Virus record (IMG/VR): IMGVR_UViG_3300033273_000374
Location: 64,001 to 128,000 of that record
Length of the DNA stretch: 64,000 nt
Reading direction: 5' to 3' (one strand)
Source: a virus
The position numbers and the translations under genes were made by a program. Within the stretch, counting starts at the first letter, position 1; each line of letters starts with the position of its first letter. Under the pieces are notes generated by a model. That model ran no database searches. It worked only from the letters and a program-made list of their open reading frames with translations, and was not told where the DNA came from. Below are positions 1 to 7,613 of this stretch, in pieces.

Positions 1-1005
1 TGCGTCAACTGATTGCTGAAGTTTTTTACGGTCTGCTGCTGGTAATGGAATTAGTCCTTTATCAATTGCAGTACCTTCGTCGCCAATAGTTCTTTCGCTA
101 ACAAACCATTGCACATATTGTTTTAGGTTTGGAATGCTGTTTAAGTGTTCTTTCTTTACATAAAAGTAAAGTGAACGGCTAACTTTGTACTTGCCACCTG
201 CAATGTTTTCAAATGTTGGTTGTGCACCTTCTACAGTTGCACCTTGAATCTTGTCAGTGTTGGCGTCTAGGAAACTAAAGCCAAACACGCCAAATGCTTT
301 TGGATTAGCCACTAGTTTTTGTACAATTAGGTTATCGTTTTCGCCTGCTTCAATAAAAGCACCATCTTCACGAAGTGTGTGTGCTATTGCTTTGAATGCT
401 TTTTTGTTGTCTTTGCGTAAGTCTTTTAGTTCTTTGATTTGTTTTGCTCCACCTTCCATTGCAATTTCTACAAATGCATCTCTTGTGCCTGATGTTGGTG
501 GCGGCCCTAAAACTTCAATCTGCTGGTTGGGGAGATCGCTACGCACGTCTTTCCATGTTTTGTATGGATTTGGTATCATTCCACCCTTACCATCTGGCAC
601 ATTCTTAGCTAGTGCTAGGAATACATCTTTAAGGGTCAGTGAAACCTTTTCACCCTGCTTTGAGTTAGCAATTACAATGCCGTCAAAACCAATTTTTACT
701 TCAAGTGGTGTAACGCCATTTGCCTTACATGTTTCAATTTCTTTTGCTTTTATTGCACGACTTGCATTTGTTAAGTCCGGGTGCTGTACGCCTATGCCAG
801 CACAAAATAGCTTCATGCCACCACCTGTGCCAGTCGATTCAATAATAGGTGCTTTGTTGCCGTTTTTGGCAAATGTTTCGGCAGCCACAGTTGCAAAAGG
901 AAAGACTGTAGATGAACCTACAGTCTTGATTTGTTCTCTTGCTACTGCTACTGTGGTTGTTGCAGCCAAAGTTAGTGCTGCTAATGTTACTAATAATTGT
1001 CTCAT
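1..1005 (-). CDS. pstS: Phosphate-binding periplasmic protein PstS (3' end beyond window)
   Basis: Substrate-binding protein of the PstSCAB phosphate ABC transporter. It would bind phosphate in the host periplasm and pass it to the host PstCA permease. The frame runs 335 codons from ATG at 1005 to the left edge without a stop, so the C-terminus is missing. Residues 1-22 form a Sec signal peptide ending AVA. GSSTVFPF (30-37), STGTGGG (57-63) and TSGTRDAF (171-178) are the family's phosphate-contact segments. An AGGGAG Shine-Dalgarno site precedes the ATG. The promoter region carries a Pho-box-like array (1051-1098), so induction by host PhoB under phosphate starvation is likely. Phage pstS genes are well known from marine T4-like phages. 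Confidence 0.95.
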   Translation of the reverse strand, partial: MRQLLVTLAALTLAATTTVAVAREQIKTVGSSTVFPFATVAAETFAKNGNKAPIIESTGTGGGMKLFCAGIGVQHPDLTNASRAIKAKEIETCKANGVTPLEVKIGFDGIVIANSKQGEKVSLTLKDVFLALAKNVPDGKGGMIPNPYKTWKDVRSDLPNQQIEVLGPPPTSGTRDAFVEIAMEGGAKQIKELKDLRKDNKKAFKAIAHTLREDGAFIEAGENDNLIVQKLVANPKAFGVFGFSFLDANTDKIQGATVEGAQPTFENIAGGKYKVSRSLYFYVKKEHLNSIPNLKQYVQWFVSERTIGDEGTAIDKGLIPLPAADRKKLQQSVDA

Positions 1006-1050
1006 ACCTGTGTCTCCCTTGTGTATGATGCAACTATTTAAACATAGGTA

Positions 1051-1098
1051 TGTTACAAACCTGTTACATTTTTGTTAAAGTTATGTTATTTTTTGTTA
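1051..1098 (-). promoter_or_regulatory. Pho-box-like array upstream of pstS
   Basis: On the plus strand the pentamer TGTTA begins at 1051, 1062, 1073, 1084 and 1094: five half-sites spaced 11, 11, 11 and 10 bp. Read toward pstS these are TAACA units. PhoB boxes are direct repeats of 7-bp half-sites at 11-bp pitch that replace the -35 element. The array ends 46 bp upstream of the pstS ATG, a suitable distance. It also lies between pstS and the divergent gene at 1129 and could act on both. Function is inferred from pattern and context. Confidence 0.75.
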
Positions 1099-1128
1099 GG
1101 TGTTTTCAAAAAACTTAAATAAAATATC

Positions 1129-3021
1129 ATGCATAATCTTTACCTTGTTCAAACTGTGGACAAATATGGTCCAAATAGTTTTCTACCATTGGCAATATCA
1201 TATCAATGGATGTTTGCACAAACCGACACCTGCGTTGCTGAAAATTTTGAAGTGGTAGATGTCTTAATTTCTAAAAAATCTCCGGCAAAATATGTACAAG
1301 AAATGCCATGCAAACCTGATGTAGTAGCTATGAGTTGTTATGTTTGGAATTGGTCATACAATCAACAGTTAGCCAAAGAAATAAAAAAAGTATACCCAGA
1401 CTGTTTAATTGTTGTAGGTGGACCAAATGTTGATAAACGTAATCATTTATTTTTCTCTGAATATCCAAATTTTGATATTGCAGTACTTGGCGAAGGTGAA
1501 CTAGCATTTAAGGAAATACTACTTAGATATCACCAAGGGCAAACCTATAAAAATATTCCACATGTATTTGTTAAGGGTGGAGAAATCTGCGAGCAACCGC
1601 AACGAATTTTAGATGTAAACAGTATTCCTAGTCCTATATTAAATGGTTTTTATGATAAAATTATAGAAAAAGTTGAACAGGAAATTGGTACACAACGCTG
1701 GCAAGTAACATATGAAACTCTAAGAGGCTGTCCGTATAGATGTAGTTTTTGTGATATTGGTGATACCTATTGGACTAAACTAACAAAATTTAATCTAGAC
1801 AGAGTGTTTGCAGAAATAGACTGGATGAGTGAAAAACAGATTGAGTATATAGGTGTTTGTGATAGTAATTGGGGCATGCTTGCAAGAGATAAAGAAATTA
1901 CAGAATATGTTATTCAAAAGAAATTAAGTACCGGTTACCCAATGGTATGGGATGTGACTTGGGCAAAATCTAATAGCAAACGAATCTACGAAATTGCGCA
2001 GGCTGATAAAAAGGCAAACACAAATCTATTCAAAGGTATTACTTTTGCTATGCAGAGTTTGAACAAACCCACGCAAGAAGCATCTCGCCGTACTAATCTA
2101 AAAAGCGACGAAGCTCTAGCCTATATGAAGTTATATGATAAAGAAAACATACCCACTTATAGTGAACTTATATGGCCTATGCCTAATGAAACCTACCAAA
2201 GTCTTAAGGAAAATATTCAAACATTAATTAGTATGGGACAGAAAAGTTTCCTAATGGTACATCCACTGGTACTCACTTATAACGCTGAAATGGGTGCAAA
2301 AGAATATCAAGACACTTATCATATGAAATGGAACGAAGTGCCTCTTGACACATATTACCTAAACATTGAAGATTTAGATGACTATATTATAGAAAAAACC
2401 ATGGCTGTCTATGAAACAAATACTGCTGACAGAGCGCAGTCTATACGTGGACACTTGTTTTCTTACTTGTTTATATTGATGTATTATTACGGATGGGGAC
2501 ATTTTATAATGGAATACATGTTTAACAAATATCAAGTAAAACATATAGATTTCATTGAAATTATGTTAAACTACTTTATAGCAAAAAATAGTCTCATAGG
2601 TAGTGAAATTAGACAAACTGAAAAAACTATGATTGATGTCTATCACGGTAATAGATTTTGGGGAAGGAAAGTTTTTAAGGACGATATTTTTTGGGAATAC
2701 AGAGGTGCAAGTAGTGTTGTTTTTCATAACCGTAGAAAGGAACTTGCAAAAGAGCTTAAAAAATTCTGCATTGATGTATTTAATATTAATATTTCAAATG
2801 TAGTAAAATTTAACATGGATATGTGTTTTGATAACACTATAGATTATCCAATCAGAAGAACTTACACCAACGATACACTAACCCATTGTGTTGGAGTTAA
2901 CAATAAAAAAACTGTTACAATTTCACACAGAAGTAAGAAACGTCTTAACGATAACGATTTCTACCACATCACTTATCATTATCAACGTAAAAACAGATAT
3001 TGGAAATGTGATATTATTTAG
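1129..3021 (+). CDS. B12-binding-domain radical SAM protein
   Basis: Likely a cobalamin-dependent radical SAM enzyme of 630 residues; the substrate cannot be read from sequence. The N-terminal third looks like a B12-binding fold, with VVGGPN near 95-100 and LGEGE near 120-124. The radical SAM cluster motif C201-x3-C205-x2-C208 sits in RGCPYRCSFCD. The long C-terminal part has no motif I recognise. It diverges from pstS across the Pho-like array and its 3' end overlaps the convergent gene at 3014 by 8 bp. A methyltransferase or another radical rearrangement enzyme are both possible. Confidence 0.85.
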   Translation: MHNLYLVQTVDKYGPNSFLPLAISYQWMFAQTDTCVAENFEVVDVLISKKSPAKYVQEMPCKPDVVAMSCYVWNWSYNQQLAKEIKKVYPDCLIVVGGPNVDKRNHLFFSEYPNFDIAVLGEGELAFKEILLRYHQGQTYKNIPHVFVKGGEICEQPQRILDVNSIPSPILNGFYDKIIEKVEQEIGTQRWQVTYETLRGCPYRCSFCDIGDTYWTKLTKFNLDRVFAEIDWMSEKQIEYIGVCDSNWGMLARDKEITEYVIQKKLSTGYPMVWDVTWAKSNSKRIYEIAQADKKANTNLFKGITFAMQSLNKPTQEASRRTNLKSDEALAYMKLYDKENIPTYSELIWPMPNETYQSLKENIQTLISMGQKSFLMVHPLVLTYNAEMGAKEYQDTYHMKWNEVPLDTYYLNIEDLDDYIIEKTMAVYETNTADRAQSIRGHLFSYLFILMYYYGWGHFIMEYMFNKYQVKHIDFIEIMLNYFIAKNSLIGSEIRQTEKTMIDVYHGNRFWGRKVFKDDIFWEYRGASSVVFHNRRKELAKELKKFCIDVFNINISNVVKFNMDMCFDNTIDYPIRRTYTNDTLTHCVGVNNKKTVTISHRSKKRLNDNDFYHITYHYQRKNRYWKCDII

Positions 3022-3289
3022 ATTCTAATTGTTTAATACGAGCTTCAAGCTCGTCAATCTTTGCTGTGATTCTAGGATACTTTAAACGCCAAGCATTTGG
3101 ATCATTTTGCAACCAAGTCCACCCCCAACGTATGGCCAATTGCTCTAGTATTCTATCAAATTTAGCAACTGCCCATATTGCCATCTTGGTGTCTTTGAAC
3201 CAAAACAAAAATGCAGCACCCAACAGTGAACCTGCTATCGCTGTGTAAATCCACAGCGTGTCAGCAAACATTTTACTGATCATTTCCAT
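3014..3289 (-). CDS. Small membrane protein with C-terminal coiled coil
   Basis: 91 residues, not recognised. One hydrophobic segment (about 13-31) is followed by a charged, Trp-rich region and a C-terminal helix of heptad type (KIDELEARIKQLES). It overlaps the preceding lipoprotein gene by 17 bp and closes the presumed lysis cluster, so a role at the envelope during lysis is possible. A short perfect inverted repeat (about 3040-3056) inside its 3' end may help terminate the convergent plus-strand transcript. Confidence 0.75.
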   Translation of the reverse strand: MEMISKMFADTLWIYTAIAGSLLGAAFLFWFKDTKMAIWAVAKFDRILEQLAIRWGWTWLQNDPNAWRLKYPRITAKIDELEARIKQLESK

Positions 3290-3695
3290 CAGTCTTCTTC
3301 TCCTCTGTTGGCTGTTTCATTGAGTCTTCGTAGTACACAATGATGTCATTTTGTTGGTTTATGTATCTACGTAAATCAGCAATGTTAAGTGCAAGATTTT
3401 CATAGCTGTCTATGCTCAATGAGACCACTGCAAACTCTCCATGCTTTGCAGTAAAGTCAGCAACAAACTGATCAATGTTGTCTTTGTTGACTACAAATAC
3501 CTGTACGTCAACTAGATCAATTGGCTTTGGTCTTGCTACTATTGGTACTGTTATCCGTTGAACCTGGGTTACTGTTTTGATCTCCGGCTCCGGTTTCTGC
3601 CAAAGGCTGCAACCACTCAGGATTAGGAGACTTGCTACCGGCAATGTTACCAGTTTCGCCCATGATTTCACGCCATAGTTTTGCTGTAGCGGCAT
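3273..3695 (-). CDS. Putative outer-membrane spanin lipoprotein (Rz1-like)
   Basis: 140 residues with a lipoprotein signal peptide: basic start, hydrophobic core VASLLIL and lipobox LSGC with the lipidated Cys at 29. A Pro-rich stretch follows, as in many o-spanins. The 5' part of the gene lies out of frame inside the 3' part of the coiled-coil membrane protein at 3517-4020, the classic nested Rz/Rz1 arrangement. Together they would join inner and outer membranes to finish lysis. The domain after about residue 60 is longer than in typical Rz1. Spanin function is inferred from architecture. Confidence 0.7.
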   Translation of the reverse strand: MPLQQNYGVKSWAKLVTLPVASLLILSGCSLWQKPEPEIKTVTQVQRITVPIVARPKPIDLVDVQVFVVNKDNIDQFVADFTAKHGEFAVVSLSIDSYENLALNIADLRRYINQQNDIIVYYEDSMKQPTEEKKTDGNDQ

Positions 3696-4020
3696 TCATA
3701 CGTCCTTCTAACTGTTTTGGATTTGCAAGTGCATCAGCATTCAAATCCAATTGTCTTAGTCTTTTGCGGAGATTGTCTCCGTATTGTTCTGCTGCCTGCA
3801 GTTTGCCTTGTAGTTCACTTGTAAGTTTTGCAGTTTGAACTGCTTGCTCCTGCAGTGCATTTATACTAGCTTCGCTGGTTTCGAGAGCTGTTTCTAATTT
3901 GGCATTGTTCTCTGCCAGTGTCTGTATTCTTTGCTGGGTATCTGTGTAGTATTTCCAAGCGCCAAGTCCTACGCCGCCTAGTAATCCAACTACCAACAAA
4001 AATATATAGACTCTTGTCAT
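3517..4020 (-). CDS. Putative inner-membrane spanin (Rz-like)
   Basis: 167 residues from ATG 4020: an N-terminal transmembrane anchor (IFLLVVGLLGGVGLGAW), then a periplasmic coiled coil to about residue 95 and a Ser/Thr/Asn-rich tail. This is the i-spanin plan, and the lipoprotein gene at 3273-3695 is nested in another frame over its end. I chose ATG 4020 over an upstream in-frame start at 4068 because it follows the preceding stop (4022-4024) by one base and places the anchor at the N-terminus. i-spanin is the best guess from architecture alone. Confidence 0.7.
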   Translation of the reverse strand: MTRVYIFLLVVGLLGGVGLGAWKYYTDTQQRIQTLAENNAKLETALETSEASINALQEQAVQTAKLTSELQGKLQAAEQYGDNLRKRLRQLDLNADALANPKQLEGRMNAATAKLWREIMGETGNIAGSKSPNPEWLQPLAETGAGDQNSNPGSTDNSTNSSKTKAN

Positions 4021-4021
4021 A

Positions 4022-4186
4022 TTAGTTTTCTCGTTTCCATAGTGTGTAAGCACCGTATGCAATTGCACCGTATGCTACAATACTTGCGATTGGTTTAAAG
4101 ATAAGAAACGCGATGCCTGCAGCAATTAGTACTGCACCATCTAGCGATGTGCGTTCGTTTAATCTGTCCATAATAAATTTTTTCAT
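4022..4186 (-). CDS. 54-residue membrane protein, holin-like context
   Basis: ATG 4186 to TAA 4022, preceded by a GGAGAG Shine-Dalgarno site. A charged N-terminus (MKKFIMDRLNER) leads into two hydrophobic stretches, AVLIAAGIAFLIF and IASIVAYGAIAYGAY, ending in WKREN. Two short membrane helices, a basic C-terminus and a position directly before the spanin pair fit a class II holin, but no family motif supports this. Translation is probably coupled to the next gene, whose ATG follows its stop by one base. Confidence 0.7.
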   Translation of the reverse strand: MKKFIMDRLNERTSLDGAVLIAAGIAFLIFKPIASIVAYGAIAYGAYTLWKREN

Positions 4187-4195
4187 AATACTCTC

Positions 4196-4348
4196 CTATT
4201 CACAATCATCACAACTACATAAATCACAGGATTTTATCTCATAAGATTCATGTTCATTAGAACGAACCTCCATCAAGTGAGGTGTTCCGCAGTGTTGTGG
4301 ATTACCACAATTTCTACATGTGTTTGATTGATAGTCTAATTGATTCAT
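4196..4348 (-). CDS. 50-residue Cys-rich protein, possible zinc binder
   Basis: ATG 4348 overlaps the stop of the upstream gene as ATGA, and the stop is at 4196. The short sequence carries CRNCGNPQHCG near the N-terminus and CDLCSCDDCE at the very end, eight Cys in 50 residues. A small zinc-ribbon or metal-binding protein is likely; no family is recognised. It sits in a run of overlapping small genes and is probably co-translated. Confidence 0.7.
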   Translation of the reverse strand: MNQLDYQSNTCRNCGNPQHCGTPHLMEVRSNEHESYEIKSCDLCSCDDCE

Positions 4349-4587
4349 GTCCAAGTTTTGTTAATGGTTGGCCCGCTAACTTTTAGATAATAACCGGTGC
4401 GAGCGTTATTAACACCCCATTTTACTGTGTGTCCCTTTGGCACACCAGGCATGATATAGGTGCGAATGTATCCATCTGCATCATCCCATCCGTGTTCCGC
4501 AGTTCTGTCTTTGCTTGCCCACCATGTGTCGATGGTAGATGTGTCTTGTGCTGTGATTGGGTTTACTGCTGCTCCTGCAAATGCCAT
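4345..4587 (-). CDS. Conserved-looking hypothetical protein, 80 aa
   Basis: Not recognised. A soluble, Trp-rich 80-residue protein with no signal peptide or membrane segment. Its ATG (4587) overlaps the upstream stop by one base and its stop overlaps the next ATG, so it belongs to the operon running from about 5643 to 3014. A minor virion component is possible from position only. Confidence 0.7.
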   Translation of the reverse strand: MAFAGAAVNPITAQDTSTIDTWWASKDRTAEHGWDDADGYIRTYIMPGVPKGHTVKWGVNNARTGYYLKVSGPTINKTWT

Positions 4588-5129
4588 TATGTTCTCTCCT
4601 TGGCCTTGTGTGTTTTAGCGACTGGCTTGAAAGGTACTCTAGCACTAATCATCATGCTCTCTAGAACATCACTTGCTGCTTTGCTGTCTCTGTATTTCTT
4701 TGGACTCAATGGTATACTTCTTGCGATGTTTTGTTCACTGAGTTCTACACTGTCTTCGTTGACAGCGTTTTTATAATACACCATGGTGTAATCACTTGGT
4801 TGTAGTCCTGTGAGGTTACTGATGTCTTCTACCATGCTTATGAACACACTAGGGAAACTGGTTCTACGTTCTGCTTCTACAAACACCACATAGTTGCCTT
4901 CACTGATTTCACCAGGTGATGTTTCTGCATCCAGTATCCAGTCGTAACCTTTTTCCATAAAGTTTTCTAAATCTTGTGCTGCAGTTTTACCATTTACTTT
5001 AAAACTAGCAACTATAACATTATCACTGTCGCCCATTTTAGGCACATATTCATCAAAGTGTACCACAGGTGTGACACGATCTTCTAGATCCATGTGTGAC
5101 AAACCTTCATCAAGTTGTTGCTTATTCAT
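4587..5129 (-). CDS. Hypothetical protein, possible virion component
   Basis: 180 residues from ATG 5129 (MNKQQLDEGLSHMD), which overlaps the end of the upstream gene by 8 bp. Soluble, mixed alpha/beta composition, with a Lys-rich tail (KTHKAKERT). No motif recognised. It lies behind the same late promoter as the gene at 5122-5643, which suggests late expression and perhaps a structural or assembly role. Confidence 0.75.
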   Translation of the reverse strand: MNKQQLDEGLSHMDLEDRVTPVVHFDEYVPKMGDSDNVIVASFKVNGKTAAQDLENFMEKGYDWILDAETSPGEISEGNYVVFVEAERRTSFPSVFISMVEDISNLTGLQPSDYTMVYYKNAVNEDSVELSEQNIARSIPLSPKKYRDSKAASDVLESMMISARVPFKPVAKTHKAKERT

Positions 5130-5643
5130 CTTCTTCACCTTCTGGAACGTTGTTGTTTGACGTAACATCACTTAGGTTTTGTTCATATGCATCGTCTAGA
5201 TCAGTCATGTCAATTTCACGACCTTCTAGTTCCATATAACCTTCGTTGACATCTTGGATAAGTTCTTTTGGCATACGGATTTCCAATACCCAAACATTAT
5301 CTTCACGGAGCTTCGGTTTGCGTGTGCCTGGACGGAAATCGTCGTAATCTTCTACTTTGACTGGTGTTGCTAGTTTTTCACGTTCGTACATGACTCTAGC
5401 ATTATATCCTAACAGTCTTTTTGCACCATCAGGATCTGGCATCAACTTGTGTGGCCACATAAATTTAGCAGTGACCCAGTGGCGGTCTACAATAGGACCT
5501 TCCACAAGTTCACCACGTTTCCAGTTTTCAAATGCATAGATATCTAGTTGATCTAGTACACGTTCAAAGTCAAGCAGCGTTTCAAGGCTACTTTCGCTCA
5601 TATAAATTTTCTTTGTATTTTTTACAATGTCTACAATATCCAT
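5122..5643 (-). CDS. Conserved hypothetical protein of marine T4-like phages
   Basis: 173 residues starting MDIVDIVKNTKKIY. From memory, similar proteins (FERVLDQLDIY, HWVTAKFMWP, MPDPDGAKRLLGY) occur widely in cyanophage and pelagiphage T4-like genomes, usually annotated only as hypothetical. No catalytic motif is visible and the C-terminus is acidic (EGEEDE). The late promoter at 5663-5669 lies 19 bp upstream of the ATG, so it is a late gene and probably a virion or assembly protein. Confidence 0.8.
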   Translation of the reverse strand: MDIVDIVKNTKKIYMSESSLETLLDFERVLDQLDIYAFENWKRGELVEGPIVDRHWVTAKFMWPHKLMPDPDGAKRLLGYNARVMYEREKLATPVKVEDYDDFRPGTRKPKLREDNVWVLEIRMPKELIQDVNEGYMELEGREIDMTDLDDAYEQNLSDVTSNNNVPEGEEDE

Positions 5644-5662
5644 GGATTACACCCTTATAGTG

Positions 5663-5669
5663 TATTTAT
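5663..5669 (-). promoter_or_regulatory. T4-type late promoter (ATAAATA)
   Basis: Minus-strand CATAAATAC lies 19 bp upstream of the ATG at 5643. It matches the T4 late promoter TATAAATA in seven of eight positions and leaves room for a short leader. Confidence 0.65.
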
Positions 5670-5890
5670 GGCCAGTACAACATTACCAGCATTGGAATGA
5701 TTATAAAGAACTGTGGCAAGAAGTTTAGTATGATTGCCTTTTCGTTCCAGCGCCAGCCTACATATATCCAGCCACTTGCACCCAGCATTTGTAGCATGCT
5801 GTTCCATGGAGTTATTCCTGCAACGTGCAGGACCATAGCACAAAGTATGGTCACTGCACTTGCATATTTTATAAAAATTATATGTTTCAT
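5666..5890 (-). CDS. Small membrane protein, 74 aa
   Basis: Three hydrophobic stretches: ASAVTILCAMVLHVAGI, SGWIYVGWRW and FLPQFFIIIPMLVMLYW. The middle motif followed by NEKAIILNF resembles small integral membrane proteins common in marine phages. Its start overlaps the stop of the upstream oxygenase gene by 4 bp, so it is co-transcribed with the tct genes. Function unknown. A second frame at 5655-5843 covers the same DNA but has no such topology. Confidence 0.7.
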   Translation of the reverse strand: MKHIIFIKYASAVTILCAMVLHVAGITPWNSMLQMLGASGWIYVGWRWNEKAIILNFLPQFFIIIPMLVMLYWP

Positions 5891-6552
5891 ATTTCTATCA
5901 CTTTGTTATAGGTTGAGAACAAACGCAGTGTTTGATCACTGGCAATGCCAGTTACTAGAAGTGTACAGCGTGGATTGTGTCCGGCATTTGCTGTACAATG
6001 AGGAACGTTGTACCAGTCAAAACTGTATATTTCTCCTGCACGATACCCTGTGTGAACAAAGTTTCCATACTGTATAAAATGTCCAGGTTCCCAGTCATTG
6101 AGCATTACCATAAAACGATATACACTGTGCGGATCATCCTTGTTCCATTTCTCAAGTTTATCTATGTGCAGATTCCATACCTGTCCAGGCAGTTGTATAT
6201 GCACACGACTTTGAATTGGTTTTTCAGTGTTAGACTTTAAACACAAAGCATCTGTCATTCGCTGAAATACTGGCAGTAAATCATATTCTAAATTAGTCAA
6301 TACTAAATTAGGATCAGCCCCACTACGAACTAAATCATACTCTTCAAGTTCTATTTCTAAACTTGTGCCGTCAATAGGATTGCGATTACGCCATGTAATT
6401 GCTTTACTACTTGAAATAGTTTGTGCTAGTTCTTTGCTCCAATCTCCTTTAAAGCGACCGGCATAGCGCATTGCATCATATGCCGGATCGCTCACAAAAG
6501 GATCAAAGTGATAGTCTGTCCTGGGCTTCAATTTGTCCCAGTTACTTTCCAT
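5887..6552 (-). CDS. 2-oxoglutarate/Fe(II)-dependent oxygenase-like protein
   Basis: 221 residues with a jelly-roll 2OG-Fe(II) signature: H129-x-D131 (LHIDK) and a distal H185 (NVPHCTANAG) followed by RCTLLVTG. YRFMVMLNDWEPGHF between them resembles JmjC or aspartyl-hydroxylase-like folds. Such enzymes hydroxylate proteins, nucleic acids or small molecules using Fe(II) and 2OG; the substrate is unknown. It is the last large gene of an operon with tctA and tctC (the start touches the tctC stop). The link to transported 2-oxoacids is only a suggestion. Confidence 0.75.
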   Translation of the reverse strand: MESNWDKLKPRTDYHFDPFVSDPAYDAMRYAGRFKGDWSKELAQTISSSKAITWRNRNPIDGTSLEIELEEYDLVRSGADPNLVLTNLEYDLLPVFQRMTDALCLKSNTEKPIQSRVHIQLPGQVWNLHIDKLEKWNKDDPHSVYRFMVMLNDWEPGHFIQYGNFVHTGYRAGEIYSFDWYNVPHCTANAGHNPRCTLLVTGIASDQTLRLFSTYNKVIEI

Positions 6553-7604
6553 TATTTTACTAGTTCTGGCTTATAAATGCTTTTTAGTCCTAGTGCTTCT
6601 TTGTTAAACTTAACTAGGTTTTTAAGTGCATCTTCTGTAACAAATGTCATTAGTGTATCACGCATTTGATCACCATCTACACCAATAAACCATTCATACT
6701 TGCCATTCTTTGCTTCAATAGCAGCCATTGATTCTGCATCATTTTTCATAGCATACATTGCTGCAATCATACGTTTGCGTAGTTTTTCATTGCCTTTGTT
6801 AACCCAGATAGCTTTTTGTAAGCCATCGCGGAAACTTTTTACAAGTTTGTATGCATCGTAAAACTCGCCACTTGGTTTCACATTCCAACGCTTTTCAAAG
6901 ATTTGTTCAACTTGATAACCAGCTGGATAGTTTGTATCATCTATGTGATTGCCTGTTTTTGGATCTAGTAGTCCGTGATGAAACCAAAGTTCTGCATTCT
7001 TGTCTGGCTCAACATGCTTTTGATATGTTGCTGGATTTTCACGAGTACCGTTTAAATCACCACGCTTGAATGCAAGGCGTCTTTCACTGCCGCTCATGCC
7101 TTTTACCCATGTAACCTTTTCTTTGAAACATGCAATGTATTCATCTACAGTTTTGTCTGGGCCGCACAACATCAGTGTTATTGCAAATGCTTCTGGTACC
7201 ATTCCTGATCCTGCTGGAAAACGTGGTTTGCTCATATCATCGCCAATGCGCTTGCCTGCAATGATGTTTAGATTCATAAGACCTACACTGTCATACTCAG
7301 CATAATTGTAGTCAACTTGCTCTTGCAAGAAACTTACACCATTACCGCCGTGTGTAACTACAATTGTATTTTCGTCAAATCGTAGTTTGTTGTGCCAGGC
7401 ATTGATTCCTGGAATGTCACGTGCGCCTGGAATAAGACGCAATGTAATTTTTTCACCGAGATGTTTTTCAAGTTCTTTTTTAACAATCTCAGCCCACACT
7501 GTGGTACCTTGTCCCGGCTTTTGCGGAACAACCATTGTCACTTCTGCCATTGCTGAAGTAAACATAAACAAGGATGCTACGATCCCTAGTACTAGATTTT
7601 TCAT
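6552..7604 (-). CDS. tctC: Tripartite tricarboxylate transporter receptor TctC
   Basis: Periplasmic substrate-binding protein of the TctC/Bug family, 350 residues. Residues 1-20 form a signal peptide (SLFMFTSAMAEV). VVPQKPGQGTTVWAEIV is the usual N-terminal binding strand and glycine loop of the family, and PGARDIPGINAWHN follows. It would capture a carboxylate in the periplasm for the TctA membrane subunit encoded just upstream (9-bp gap, Shine-Dalgarno GGAGAT). The small TctB subunit is missing here and might come from the host. The substrate (citrate, other carboxylates, terephthalate-like acids) is not predictable. Confidence 0.85.
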   Translation of the reverse strand: MKNLVLGIVASLFMFTSAMAEVTMVVPQKPGQGTTVWAEIVKKELEKHLGEKITLRLIPGARDIPGINAWHNKLRFDENTIVVTHGGNGVSFLQEQVDYNYAEYDSVGLMNLNIIAGKRIGDDMSKPRFPAGSGMVPEAFAITLMLCGPDKTVDEYIACFKEKVTWVKGMSGSERRLAFKRGDLNGTRENPATYQKHVEPDKNAELWFHHGLLDPKTGNHIDDTNYPAGYQVEQIFEKRWNVKPSGEFYDAYKLVKSFRDGLQKAIWVNKGNEKLRKRMIAAMYAMKNDAESMAAIEAKNGKYEWFIGVDGDQMRDTLMTFVTEDALKNLVKFNKEALGLKSIYKPELVK

Positions 7605-7613
7605 TTATATCTC

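Noticed and set aside
251-1078. Plus-strand ORF of 275 codons opposite pstS
   Set aside because: It is the antisense shadow of a clear pstS frame, has a low-complexity Ser/Pro-rich translation and crosses the Pho-like array.
1051-1098. Short direct repeats as a possible CRISPR array
   Set aside because: The repeat unit is only five bases at 11-bp pitch, without spacers; a regulator site fits better.
5655-5843. Second minus-strand ORF (62 codons) over the small membrane gene
   Set aside because: Overlaps 5666-5890 in another frame, lacks a ribosome site, and the translation has no consistent topology.
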